Positions 55,760 to 64,000 of a DNA stretch of 64,000 nucleotides are shown here, piece by piece (position 1 is the stretch's first letter; each line of letters starts with the position of its first letter). The stretch covers positions 124,001-188,000 of the forward strand of contig NZ_QRAN01000006.1 of the NCBI RefSeq assembly GCF_003457605.1, written 5' to 3'. The DNA comes from Seongchinamella sediminis. Lineage in GTDB: Bacteria; Pseudomonadota; Gammaproteobacteria; Pseudomonadales; Halieaceae. The notes below the pieces were generated by a model. That model saw nothing but the letters and a program-made list of their open reading frames with translations. It had not been told where the DNA came from and did not search any database. The position numbers and the translations under genes are program-made.

Positions 55760-56812
55760 ATGACGGAGCTACTGTCCCAGGCCCACATTGGCATCACCAT
55801 TGCGCTATTCCTGCTGGCGGGTGCCACGATTGCTGTTTTTGGTATCCGCATGACCTATCTGGCCCGGGACCTGGCGGTAGCGACGGGGCTGGGCGAAGCG
55901 TTTATGGGTGCCGTTTTTATCGGCGCTACCACGTCGCTGTCGGGGATCATCGCCTCGGCCACAGCGGCCTGGGAGGGTCAGGCCGGCCTGGCGGTCAGCA
56001 ATTCCCTCGGTGGCATCGCCGCCCAGACCCTGTTCCTGGTGCTCGCCGACCTGTTGTACCGCAAGGCAAATCTCGAGTTCGCCGCCGCCTCGGTGGAAAA
56101 CATGATGATGTCGGTACAGCTGATGCTGCTGCTCTGTATTTTGCTGGTGGCCTTCAATCTGCCCGATGCCAGTTTGCTGGCGGTGCACCCGGCATCGGTG
56201 GTCCTGGTAGCCGCCTACCTGTTTACCCTGAAGTTGCTGGTGGACACCCACGAGAAACCGATGTGGATGCCGCGCATGAGTCCCGGGACAGTCAGCGAGT
56301 CCCGCAAACACGGCAAGCGCCACTCGCGCCGGCAGCGTTCGCCGCTGGTGCTGCATTTCGCGCTGTGTGCCACCGCCGTGGGACTCGCCGGCTGGGTTAT
56401 CGCCAATTGCGGCATTGTGATCGTTGAGCAAACCGGGCTGTCCGCCGGCATTACCGGGGGTATATTCATCGCGGTGAGCACCTCGCTGCCAGAACTGGTC
56501 GTCGCGGTAACCGCTATCCGCATGGGCGCGCTGACGCTCGCGGTGGGGGATATCGTCGGCGGCAACGCCTTCGATACCCTGTTCGTGGCGGTGTCTGATT
56601 TCTTCTATCGCGAAGGTCCCATTTTCAGCGCTATCGATAACACCGAGCGGGTCTGGCTGGGTAGTGCGATGCTGATGAACACCATATTACTGATGGGGCT
56701 TATGTACCGGGAACGCCGGGGCATCGCCAATATCGGCATGGAGAGCGCGCTGATCCTGCTTGTCTATGTCGGTACCGTGCTTTTGTTGGGTGCCCAGGCA
56801 CTGTCCGGCTGA
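55760..56812 (+). CDS. CaCA family sodium/calcium-type exchanger with atypical alpha-1 repeat
   Basis: A 350-residue inner-membrane antiporter with about ten helices. The alpha-2 repeat is canonical (AVSTSLPELVVAVTA followed by GDIVGGNAFDT) with its ion-binding Glu. The alpha-1 repeat reads GATTSLSGIIASATA, so the matching Glu position is Gly. The middle loop (residues about 175-200) is basic (RKHGKRHSRRQR). The fold indicates cation exchange across the inner membrane. Loss of one acidic ligand may change the ion used. It is 64 bases after the SDR gene. Confidence 0.85.
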   Translation: MTELLSQAHIGITIALFLLAGATIAVFGIRMTYLARDLAVATGLGEAFMGAVFIGATTSLSGIIASATAAWEGQAGLAVSNSLGGIAAQTLFLVLADLLYRKANLEFAAASVENMMMSVQLMLLLCILLVAFNLPDASLLAVHPASVVLVAAYLFTLKLLVDTHEKPMWMPRMSPGTVSESRKHGKRHSRRQRSPLVLHFALCATAVGLAGWVIANCGIVIVEQTGLSAGITGGIFIAVSTSLPELVVAVTAIRMGALTLAVGDIVGGNAFDTLFVAVSDFFYREGPIFSAIDNTERVWLGSAMLMNTILLMGLMYRERRGIANIGMESALILLVYVGTVLLLGAQALSG

Positions 56813-56817
56813 ACAGA

Positions 56818-58422
56818 TCAGGGTGACGGCTCCCTGGACTCCCGGGCCTCTGGCGCGCTGAGTCCGGCCAGGGTGAGTAATTTGTCCTTCAGCCGCAGGG
56901 AGTAGGTAACGAAATTTGATAACGCACCAGCATCGCGGCGGTCCGGGTCGGCAAGCAGGGGCAGCAGGTTCCGGTTGACCTCGTTCAGCAAGGCCTGCAG
57001 TCGCCGCGCATCGGCGCGGACGTCCGGTGTATTGCCCTCTGCCAGCGCGTGACCGATGCCGTCGAACAGGGACAGGGTCTGGCTGGAGATTTCGCGCACC
57101 ATCAGCATGACATCGCTTTTCAGCTCGATGTAGTTGCGACTCATGGTCTGCCGGGTAGTGAACAGGTCGTCGATAGAGTCGTGAATCTGGAACAGGTAGT
57201 CATAGCGGGTCACCAGCGCCAGTAACTCGCCTGAATCGGATTCGTCCTTGACGTTGGCCACCACCCTGGAGAAGTAGTTGACGTATTCCTTTTCAATAAA
57301 ATTGACGTAGTCGATGCGCTTGCCCGCGGCTTCCCTGACGCTGTGGTAATTGGATTCGATGCTGAGCGTGACCAGGTTATAGTTTTCCTGCAGGAAGGCC
57401 AGTAGTCCGGCCAGGTTGCGCTGCAGGTCGCCCCTGACGCTGTCGAATTCGGCTTCCGGGTTGAAGGTGGGTATCGGCAGGCGCTCAAAATCCATTTTGC
57501 CCTCGCCGATGAGGCGCTCCACCAGGCGGGTAAACGGATGGAGAAACACCAGGAACAGCAGGCTGGTGCCAAGATTGAATACCAGGTGGATATTGGCCAG
57601 CGCGACCGCGGGACTGGTCTCGATATCGGCGAGCCTGTCGCCGAATAGCAGCAGCACCGGAAGAAAAATCAGTACCCCGCCGGTATTGAACAGGAAGTGA
57701 CTGAGGGCGGTCTTTTTCGCTGCCAGGTCCATGTTGAACATGGCGATCAGCGCCGTTGCCGTGGTGCCGATATTGGCGCCCATAATCAGGGGCACCGCGT
57801 TTTCCAGACCCAGCAGCCCCTGCTGGGTGAAAATGATGGCCAGCCCGGTGGTGACCGAACTCGATTGCACCATGGCGGTAAACAGGCAGCCGATGAGAAT
57901 AGCGAGCAGCGGATTTTGCGGTTGGGTCAGGTACTCGACCAGGACTGGCTCATTCTGCAGAGGCTGCAGGGAACTGGATATCAGGTTCAGGCTGAAAAAG
58001 ACGAAGCCGAAATAAAAAATGGATTTGCCAAAAATCGAGATCCGCGTTCTCAGCAGGGAAAGCGCAAAGCCGGCAATAATCAGCAGTGGAGCGAAAGCGG
58101 TCAGTTTGAAGGCAACCAGTTGGGCGGTTACCGTGGTGCCCACGTTGGACCCGAAAATAATGCCGACACTGTTTTTGAATGACAGTACGCCCGCGTTGAC
58201 CAGACCGATAGTGATGACCGAGGTGGCGGAACTTGACTGGATTACCGCGGTTACGACGGCGCCTATCAGCACGCCAATGACAGGGAAACGGGTGACCCGG
58301 GCGAGCGAGCGCCGAAAGCGGTCACCGGAAATCTGCTGAATCTCGGTGGAGAAATTTTCCAGGCCGAAAATGAAGAGAATGATAGCGGTGACGCCAGCCA
58401 CCAGAACGTGTAACGTTTCCAT
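56818..58422 (-). CDS. Na/Pi cotransporter family protein with PhoU-like domain
   Basis: A 534-residue protein. Two inverted repeats of the Na_Pi_cotrans domain are visible (QSSSATSVITIGLVNAGVL and QSSSVTTGLAIIFTQQGLL), each with its QSSS motif. A cytoplasmic helical PhoU-like region follows (about residues 330-520). Such proteins import phosphate using sodium, or export it under some conditions. The gene converges on the exchanger gene with five bases between stops and diverges from putP. Confidence 0.92.
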   Translation of the reverse strand: METLHVLVAGVTAIILFIFGLENFSTEIQQISGDRFRRSLARVTRFPVIGVLIGAVVTAVIQSSSATSVITIGLVNAGVLSFKNSVGIIFGSNVGTTVTAQLVAFKLTAFAPLLIIAGFALSLLRTRISIFGKSIFYFGFVFFSLNLISSSLQPLQNEPVLVEYLTQPQNPLLAILIGCLFTAMVQSSSVTTGLAIIFTQQGLLGLENAVPLIMGANIGTTATALIAMFNMDLAAKKTALSHFLFNTGGVLIFLPVLLLFGDRLADIETSPAVALANIHLVFNLGTSLLFLVFLHPFTRLVERLIGEGKMDFERLPIPTFNPEAEFDSVRGDLQRNLAGLLAFLQENYNLVTLSIESNYHSVREAAGKRIDYVNFIEKEYVNYFSRVVANVKDESDSGELLALVTRYDYLFQIHDSIDDLFTTRQTMSRNYIELKSDVMLMVREISSQTLSLFDGIGHALAEGNTPDVRADARRLQALLNEVNRNLLPLLADPDRRDAGALSNFVTYSLRLKDKLLTLAGLSAPEARESREPSP

Positions 58423-58594
58423 CTAGGACAGGCCTGCTGTTATTGCCAATGTTCTGCTGCTATTGGTTGACTCGTCGAAAAACATCATTCGCCAGGCCTC
58501 GGGGATTTTTCACATAGTAAAATGAGTCAGGTTGTGGCGCCAGTCTGCGGCAGGCGTCCAGACCGGAACAGACAACAAACAGGTGAGTCCACCC

Positions 58595-60088
58595 ATGGAA
58601 ATCGGAACCCTTATATCCCTGGCCGCGTACTTTTTGCTGATGCTCGCCATCGGCCTGTTCACCTTCAGGGCCGCGTCGGTGAATACCTCCGGGTATTTAC
58701 TGGGCGGGCGGCAACTGGGTCCGGCGGTTACCGCGCTCTCTGCCGGCGCCTCGGACATGAGTGGCTGGATGGTGATGGGCCTGCCCGGTGCCCTGTACCT
58801 GACCGGCCTGTCGAATGTCTGGATTGCGGTTGGCCTGGTTATTGGCGCCTACTGCAATTACCTTGTGGTCGCCCCTCGACTGCGCGTCTACACGGAACTG
58901 GCCGGGGACTCCATTACCCTGCCGGAGTTTTTCGAAAACCGCTTCGAGGATAGAACGAGATTACTCAGGGTCGTCAGTTCGCTGGTGATTATCGTCTTCT
59001 TTACGGTATACACCTCCTCCGGTGCCGTCGCTGGCGGCAAGCTGTTTGAGTCGTCCTTTGGGCTCAGCTATGAGTTGGGCCTGTATGTAACCATTGGCGT
59101 AGTGGTGCTGTACACCCTGTTTGGGGGCTTCCTCGCGGTGAGCCTGACCGACTTTGTCCAGGGCTGCATCATGTTTACCGCCCTGGTGCTGGTGCCCGCT
59201 GTTATCATCTTCGAGTTCGGTGGCTATCAGAACCTGGTAGCGAGTATCGATCAGCTCAGTCCCTCGCACCTGGACTTGTTTGCGGGTACCACGGTCTTGG
59301 GTATCGTCTCCTCGCTGGCCTGGGGTTTGGGCTACTTCGGCCAGCCGCACATTATCGTTCGCTTCATGGCCATTCGGTCGATCGGGGATATCAGGCTCGC
59401 CCGTCGAATCGGCATGAGCTGGATGATTGTCGCCCTGGCGGGCGCAATGGCAACCGGCTTGTTCGGCTATGCCTATGTTGCCAGAGCAGGTATCGATATG
59501 AATGACCCGGAGACCGTTTTTATCGTGCTCTCCCAGGTACTGTTTCATCCGCTGATCGGCGGTTTCATGCTGGCGGCTATTCTGGCGGCGATCATGAGCA
59601 CCGTGTCCTCGCAGTTGCTGGTTACCTCGAGTTCCCTGACCGAGGATGTATACAGGATTTTTGTCGATGGCGACGCCGACCAGAAGCTGATGGTGCTGGT
59701 GAGCCGTGTCTGTGTTCTGGTGGTGGCGCTTATCGCCATCGCCCTGGCCAGTAACACCGACAGCTCAATCCTGAATATTGTTGCCAACGCCTGGGCCGGA
59801 TTTGGCGCGGCCTTCGGCCCGCTGATCGTGCTGGCACTTCACTGGCGACGAATGACGTTCGCCGGGGCGCTTACCGGTATTGTGGTGGGCGCTGGCACGG
59901 TTCTGATCTGGGTCTATTCGCCCCTGACTATCGGTGGTGAGCCCCTTTCCAGTGTGGTCTATGAAATTGTCCCGGGTGTGTTATTGAGCACCCTCGCGAT
60001 CATTGTCGTGAGCCTGGCGGGAAAAGCGCCCTCGCAATCCGTGCTGGCCACCTTTGACAAGCTGCCTGGCGCCTGTAGACGATCGTGA
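58595..60088 (+). CDS. putP: Sodium/proline symporter
   Basis: A 497-residue SSS-family transporter with about thirteen helices. ATG 58595 follows AGGTGAG; the longer frame upstream is not helix-forming. PutP-specific motifs include LGGRQLGPAVTALSAGASDMSGW near the N-terminus (sodium/proline site), GDSITLPEFFENRF and SSLAWGLGYFGQPHIIVRFMA; each matches the family order. It brings proline in with sodium. Neighbours do not form an operon with it. A hairpin at 60130 may end its transcript. Confidence 0.94.
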   Translation: MEIGTLISLAAYFLLMLAIGLFTFRAASVNTSGYLLGGRQLGPAVTALSAGASDMSGWMVMGLPGALYLTGLSNVWIAVGLVIGAYCNYLVVAPRLRVYTELAGDSITLPEFFENRFEDRTRLLRVVSSLVIIVFFTVYTSSGAVAGGKLFESSFGLSYELGLYVTIGVVVLYTLFGGFLAVSLTDFVQGCIMFTALVLVPAVIIFEFGGYQNLVASIDQLSPSHLDLFAGTTVLGIVSSLAWGLGYFGQPHIIVRFMAIRSIGDIRLARRIGMSWMIVALAGAMATGLFGYAYVARAGIDMNDPETVFIVLSQVLFHPLIGGFMLAAILAAIMSTVSSQLLVTSSSLTEDVYRIFVDGDADQKLMVLVSRVCVLVVALIAIALASNTDSSILNIVANAWAGFGAAFGPLIVLALHWRRMTFAGALTGIVVGAGTVLIWVYSPLTIGGEPLSSVVYEIVPGVLLSTLAIIVVSLAGKAPSQSVLATFDKLPGACRRS

Positions 60089-60129
60089 CTGGCGTCAGCC
60101 GCACTGGCTTAGCCGACCCCAATGCTTGC

Positions 60130-60145
60130 CGCGGGTGGTCCCGCG
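60130..60145 (+). terminator. Short perfect GC hairpin after putP
   Basis: CGCGGG (60130-60135) and CCCGCG (60140-60145) flank the four-base loop TGGT, 42 bases after the putP stop. No U-tract follows. It could also be an operator for the AraC gene 105 bases downstream. Confidence 0.35.
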
Positions 60146-60250
60146 ATGCCTGGACTCGCGCAGTATGCCGGCTTGTTGTGAGTGGACAGCGCTGGGCCCT
60201 GACAGTACTATCCGCCCCTATCTGCCGGCTTACGGGCGAATAATAAGACT

Positions 60251-61276
60251 ATGAGCAGTGAAGTTCATCTGGTGCGCAGCGAGGTCCTGGCGGGCTTTGA
60301 CGCGCTTGTGCGGGAACTGGGTGCTGCCCCGGAGCCCTTTTATCGACGGGTGGGCCTGAGCTCAAAGCTGCTGGCCAATCCGGATCACCTGGTACCCTGC
60401 GAAAGCGCCTGCGAACTGCTGGATATCGCCGCCAGGCAGCTTCGCCGCCCGGACTTCGGGCTGATGATGGGCGAAAAAAGAAAACTTTATCAAATCGGCG
60501 TGCTGTGGCCCCTGGTGGCCCATTCCCCTGACGTGGGAGAGGGGGTAAAGGCGGCGGTAAAACACTTGCACCTGCACAATCGCGGCATGTCCTGGCAGCT
60601 GGACGTGGAGGGCGATCGAGCCTGGCTCACCCGCACTGACAGGGTTGCTACTGAAGTGCCCACCTTCCAGTGGGGGGTGTACAGTACCTGCTCCGTGGTC
60701 GGTATTTTGAAAGCGCTCTGTGGCAAGCACTGGCGGCCGTCGTCCGTGGGGTTTATCCATCCGACGCCGGAGGGTCAGCACCTCTACAACCGGTTCTTTG
60801 GGGTTGAAGTGGCCTTCAATCGGGAATTCAACTCCATCGTATTTCCCGCGTCTGACCTGTCGGGGAAGATATCGGATCACAACAGTAGCCTGTACGAACA
60901 GATAAGCAGGCAAGTGCAGGCACTGGAGGACGAGTACGAGCGCCAGGAAGATATCTGTTCGCGCATGAAAGTGCTGATCGAGCAGCGCATGCACACCCCG
61001 GCCTGTACCCAAAGCGCAATAGCCGAGGTGTTGTCCATGCACCCGAAGGCTCTGCAACGGGCGCTGAACGCCCACGGCGCTACCTTTCGCGAGTTAAAGG
61101 CGGAAGTGCGACTGGATATGGCCGAGCGCTATCTGAAGGATTCTGAAATCCCGCTGACGACGATTGCCGATATCCTGGGATTCAGTGAATTGAGCAGCTT
61201 TTCCCATGCCTTCAAGACCCGTCACAAGATGTCGCCGGCCGTGTGGCGGGAGACGGTGAAACCCGGAAGCGCGTAA
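60251..61276 (+). CDS. AraC family transcriptional regulator
   Basis: A 341-residue regulator. The N-terminal domain (residues about 20-200) looks like the arabinose-binding-like domain of OruR/ArgR-type members (VGLSSKLLANPDHLVPCESA). The C-terminal domain (about 245-335) has the two helix-turn-helix units: AIAEVLSMHPKALQRALNAHG and TIADILGFSELSSFSHAFKT, ending SPAVWR. Targets are unknown; putP upstream and the GH88-like gene downstream are candidates by position. It converges with the GH88-like gene. Confidence 0.9.
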   Translation: MSSEVHLVRSEVLAGFDALVRELGAAPEPFYRRVGLSSKLLANPDHLVPCESACELLDIAARQLRRPDFGLMMGEKRKLYQIGVLWPLVAHSPDVGEGVKAAVKHLHLHNRGMSWQLDVEGDRAWLTRTDRVATEVPTFQWGVYSTCSVVGILKALCGKHWRPSSVGFIHPTPEGQHLYNRFFGVEVAFNREFNSIVFPASDLSGKISDHNSSLYEQISRQVQALEDEYERQEDICSRMKVLIEQRMHTPACTQSAIAEVLSMHPKALQRALNAHGATFRELKAEVRLDMAERYLKDSEIPLTTIADILGFSELSSFSHAFKTRHKMSPAVWRETVKPGSA

Positions 61277-61320
61277 GAGCAGTCTCTCCGCGTCCCGGGT
61301 TGCCGGGTAAGCTGCTGCAC

Positions 61321-62475
61321 TTAGCTGGCGAGCCCGCCCTTTTCCAGGCAGTACAGGGCTTCCATCAGGTAGAAGTCGCCCCAGATCAGCTCGTTTCTGT
61401 GCGCTACCTGCTTTCTGCCGTTCATGCAGCCGTCCAGGAGCATGCCCACCGGGCGCTCATCCTGGTCGTCCACGGGGGTCAGGCGCTTGCACAGGCTGTC
61501 CAGCATGGGCTCGAGGCGCTCGGTAAAGGGCTTGGCTTCCTCGGGTAAGGGATCCAGTACCGCAAGGCGGGCCAGGGCCGAACAGACGATGGCTGAAGAC
61601 GATGAATCCAGCGGCGCATCCGGGTCCGGGTCATTGAAATCCCAGGGCGGAATGTCGGCGCCGACCCGGTCCCACCAGTAATCAAACAGCTTGCCTGCCA
61701 CTTCCAGGTAGTGGGTGTTGCGGGTGTGCTCGTAGCCCCACAGGTTGCCGGCGATGGCCCAGGCCTGACCGCGGGTCCAGCAGGAGTCGTCCGCATAACC
61801 GAGCAGGGTGGGAATCTCGGCAATAAGTTCACCGGTTTCCCAGTTGAACATGATGTTCTCGATGGTGGAGCCGTCCTCGCGAATAAAGTGCTCTTCCTGC
61901 ACCTTGAGCATGCGCTCGGCTCCAATCCGGAAGGTGTCGTCACCGGTTTGCTTCCAGGCCCACCAGTCCAGGATCAGGGGAGGGTGCACGTTATCCACAC
62001 AAATTGTGTTGCGTGACAGGGCGCCCTTGGCCACTTCATCGGAAAACTCGACGGCTCCCAGTACCTGGCACTGGGTGCCTACCGGCATGGCGCCATTGCC
62101 CTTGTTGGCGCTGGAGCGCAGGGCCCAGGCCGCTGCCAGTGCCAGGGTGCGCATGTGCTCGTCGCCGGTTGCCGCGTGCAGTCGCGCGGCGGAATAGGCG
62201 AAGCGGTGGCCCCGGAACATGTCATCCAGTTCCAGTTTGTAGCGAATGCTTTCGGTGCGGCTGAAGGCCTCGTCGATCAACTCGGGGCGGTCCAGCAACT
62301 CACCGGTCATACGCAGCATGTCAACCCAGTGACCGTCGACCCAGTCACCGGTTTCTACCGTATTCCACTTGCCCGTTTCAGGGTCGGCGTTGTGTGCCCA
62401 GGCGTCGCCTATCTGTTCGCGGGTGCTAAGAACGCGCTGGCACAGCAGTTCCAGTGCTTTTTCTCGATTGGCCAT
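61321..62475 (-). CDS. GH88/105-like glycoside hydrolase (unsaturated uronyl type)
   Basis: A 384-residue protein without a signal peptide, so cytosolic. It shows the alpha/alpha-barrel pattern of unsaturated glucuronyl hydrolases: DWVDGHWVDMLRM, LELDDMFRGHRFAYSAARL, CVDNVHPPLILDWWAWKQTGD (putative catalytic Asp), SCWTRGQAWAIAG and IPPWDFNDPDPDAPLDSSSSA. These enzymes remove unsaturated uronic acids made by polysaccharide lyases. No lyase or sugar transporter is next to it, so its role here is open. It diverges from ilvD across 194 bases. Confidence 0.8.
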   Translation of the reverse strand: MANREKALELLCQRVLSTREQIGDAWAHNADPETGKWNTVETGDWVDGHWVDMLRMTGELLDRPELIDEAFSRTESIRYKLELDDMFRGHRFAYSAARLHAATGDEHMRTLALAAAWALRSSANKGNGAMPVGTQCQVLGAVEFSDEVAKGALSRNTICVDNVHPPLILDWWAWKQTGDDTFRIGAERMLKVQEEHFIREDGSTIENIMFNWETGELIAEIPTLLGYADDSCWTRGQAWAIAGNLWGYEHTRNTHYLEVAGKLFDYWWDRVGADIPPWDFNDPDPDAPLDSSSSAIVCSALARLAVLDPLPEEAKPFTERLEPMLDSLCKRLTPVDDQDERPVGMLLDGCMNGRKQVAHRNELIWGDFYLMEALYCLEKGGLAS

Positions 62476-62669
62476 AATGCTTCTCCGTTATTAAACTGTC
62501 AGGGCATAATCTTACGCCTCTGTGCCGGTTCCGCTTGTTTTGACAGGACAGGAGGATAAAAAGCATCGACCATCGGCAGGGCCACTGATATCAAGCGACG
62601 GCCTCGCCATTGGCTGATTATAGGCGGTCAACGATGGTAGCCTTTGCCTAACCCGGGGAGGGTCTGAAA

Positions 62670-64000
62670 ATGCCAGCATTACGTTCTTCAAAAGTTACCC
62701 AGGGCAAGTCGGCGGCAGCAGCCAGGTCGTTGTGGCAGGCCGCCGGCGTCAAGCCGACGGATTTCGGCAAACCGGTGATCGCGGTGGCCAACTCGTTCAC
62801 CGAATTCGTGCCGGGGCATGTCCACCTGCAGGAGGTGGGACGCCTGGTTTGCGAGGCGATCTGGGAAGCCGGTGGCATCCCGCGCGAGTTCAACACCATC
62901 GCCGTGGATGACGGCATCGCCATGGGCCACGATGGCATGTTATACAGCCTGCCCAGCCGCGAGATCATTGCCGACAGCATCGAATACATGAGCAACGCCC
63001 ACTGCGTCGATGCCCTGATCTGTATTTCCAACTGCGACAAGATTACCCCCGGCATGCTGATGGCCGGCCTGCGCCTGAATATTCCGGTGGTGTATGTGTC
63101 CGGCGGACCGATGGAAGCGGGGCGGCTGGACAAGCCTGAAGGCACCCGTCGGGTGGACCCCATCGAGACCTATGTCTCGGCATTTGATCCCAACGTGATC
63201 GGAACCGACATGGAAGAACTGGAATCCAGCGCCTGCCCAACCTGTGGTTCCTGCTCTGGCATGTTTACCGCCAACTCCATGAACTGCCTGGCGGAAGCGC
63301 TCGGCCTTGCCCTGCCGGGCAACGGGTCGCTGCTTGCCACCCACGCAGATCGCCGGGAACTGTTTGTCCGCGCCGCGCGCCAGGTGGTGGAAAATACCCG
63401 GCGCTATTACCAAAAGGATGACGCCAGTGTGCTGCCGCGCAACATCGCCACGCGGGAGTCCTTTGTCAATGCGATGAAGGTGGATATCGCCATGGGCGGG
63501 TCCACCAATACGATTCTTCACCTGCTGGCCATGGCCCAGGAAGCGGAGGTCGATTTCACCATGGCGGATATCGATGCCCTGTCGCGGCAGATACCGCACC
63601 TGTGCAAGGTCTCCCCCGCGACCCAGAACTATTACATGGAGGACGTTCACCGCGCCGGCGGCATCATGGCAATCCTCGGTGAACTGGAGCGCGCGGGGCA
63701 TATCGACACCCGAGTCGGCTCGGTGACCGGGATGCCGCTGGCGCAGGTGCTGGCAAAATGGGATTACCTGCGCAGCCGCGATCCCGAGGTCCATCATTTT
63801 TACTGTGCCGCACCCGGCGGGAAACGGACCGTGCGAGCCTACAGCCAGGATGCGCGCTGGGAGGAGATGGACCTGGACCGGGAGCACGGGTGCATCCGCG
63901 ATATCGATCACCCCTATAGTGCAGAGGGCGGCCTGGCGGTGCTGTTCGGTAACATCGCAGTAAACGGCTGCATTGTCAAAACCGGTGCGGTCCGGGAAGA
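62670..64000 (+). CDS. ilvD: Dihydroxy-acid dehydratase, 3'-truncated by window end
   Basis: The first 443 codons of IlvD (E. coli is 616 residues); the rest is beyond the window. It catalyses the third step of branched-chain amino acid and pantothenate precursor synthesis, giving 2-oxoisovalerate. Fe-S ligand cysteines are in NCDKITPGM and [17 protein letters not shown], and the metal-site stretch [12 protein letters not shown] is present. The N-terminus ([17 protein letters not shown]) is of the E. coli type. The ATG at 62670 follows AGGGTCTGAAA. Confidence 0.95.
   Translation, partial: MPALRSSKVTQGKSAAAARSLWQAAGVKPTDFGKPVIAVANSFTEFVPGHVHLQEVGRLVCEAIWEAGGIPREFNTIAVDDGIAMGHDGMLYSLPSREIIADSIEYMSNAHCVDALICISNCDKITPGMLMAGLRLNIPVVYVSGGPMEAGRLDKPEGTRRVDPIETYVSAFDPNVIGTDMEELESSACPTCGSCSGMFTANSMNCLAEALGLALPGNGSLLATHADRRELFVRAARQVVENTRRYYQKDDASVLPRNIATRESFVNAMKVDIAMGGSTNTILHLLAMAQEAEVDFTMADIDALSRQIPHLCKVSPATQNYYMEDVHRAGGIMAILGELERAGHIDTRVGSVTGMPLAQVLAKWDYLRSRDPEVHHFYCAAPGGKRTVRAYSQDARWEEMDLDREHGCIRDIDHPYSAEGGLAVLFGNIAVNGCIVKTGAVRE

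Overview
This window reads as chromosomal DNA of a free-living, high-GC (about 60% by eye) marine gammaproteobacterium. The mix of an ACT-domain malic enzyme, BCCT transporter, alkyl-sulfatase-type hydrolase, DUF885 peptidase, thermostable-hemolysin cluster and complete glycogen operon fits the Halieaceae/OM60-NOR5 group best. That placement is inferred from family composition only. Genes are densely packed. I saw no rRNA, tRNA, CRISPR array, insertion sequence, integrase or phage gene.

Layout. 1-2001 (minus): head of a CusCBA-type metal efflux operon (Cys/His-rich small protein, TolC-like channel, adaptor cut by the window edge). 2101-12497: housekeeping and envelope genes (threonine aldolase, DUF3365 haem protein, lipocalin, beta-barrel, DUF885 peptidase, NYN-LOTUS protein, penicillin acylase family, BCCT transporter). 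12521-13879: a porin transcribed into the BCCT gene. 14250-22388: a ten-gene, nearly gapless operon joining a TPR-like protein, a thermostable-hemolysin/GNAT-like protein, an AMP-binding enzyme with an altered catalytic lysine position, a haem-oxygenase-like di-iron oxidase, an SDR, a QseB/PmrA-type two-component system and an FTR1 iron-uptake module. PmrA-box-like repeats lie before this operon and before the next gene (22457, LTA-synthase-like phosphotransferase). 24480-26846: MtfA and malic enzyme.

27018-40499: full glycogen operon malQ-glgB-glgX-glgP-glgC-pgm-glgA. An intrinsic terminator with the glgP stop codon in its loop separates the degradation half from the synthesis half. 40637-43662: a second two-component operon (PhoP/PhoQ-like) led by two small exported proteins. 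43772-48836: a six-gene envelope operon with a lytic transglycosylase, a lipoprotein, a MotA/TolQ/ExbB-like membrane protein and an ExbD/MotB-like partner. The two units share a nearly identical 21-bp direct-repeat operator, so the second two-component system probably controls the envelope operon.

48908-61276: TauD-type dioxygenase, SGNH hydrolase with two repeat domains, a DsbA-like/GspC-like/PDZ fusion lipoprotein, a metallo-beta-lactamase-fold sulfatase homologue, an SDR, a CaCA exchanger, a Na/Pi cotransporter, putP and an AraC regulator. 61321-64000: a GH88-like hydrolase diverging from ilvD, which runs off the window.

The best candidates for undescribed systems are the ten-gene iron/oxidase/ligase operon with its own regulator (14250-22388) and the proton-channel-like envelope operon with its flanking two-component system (40571-48836).
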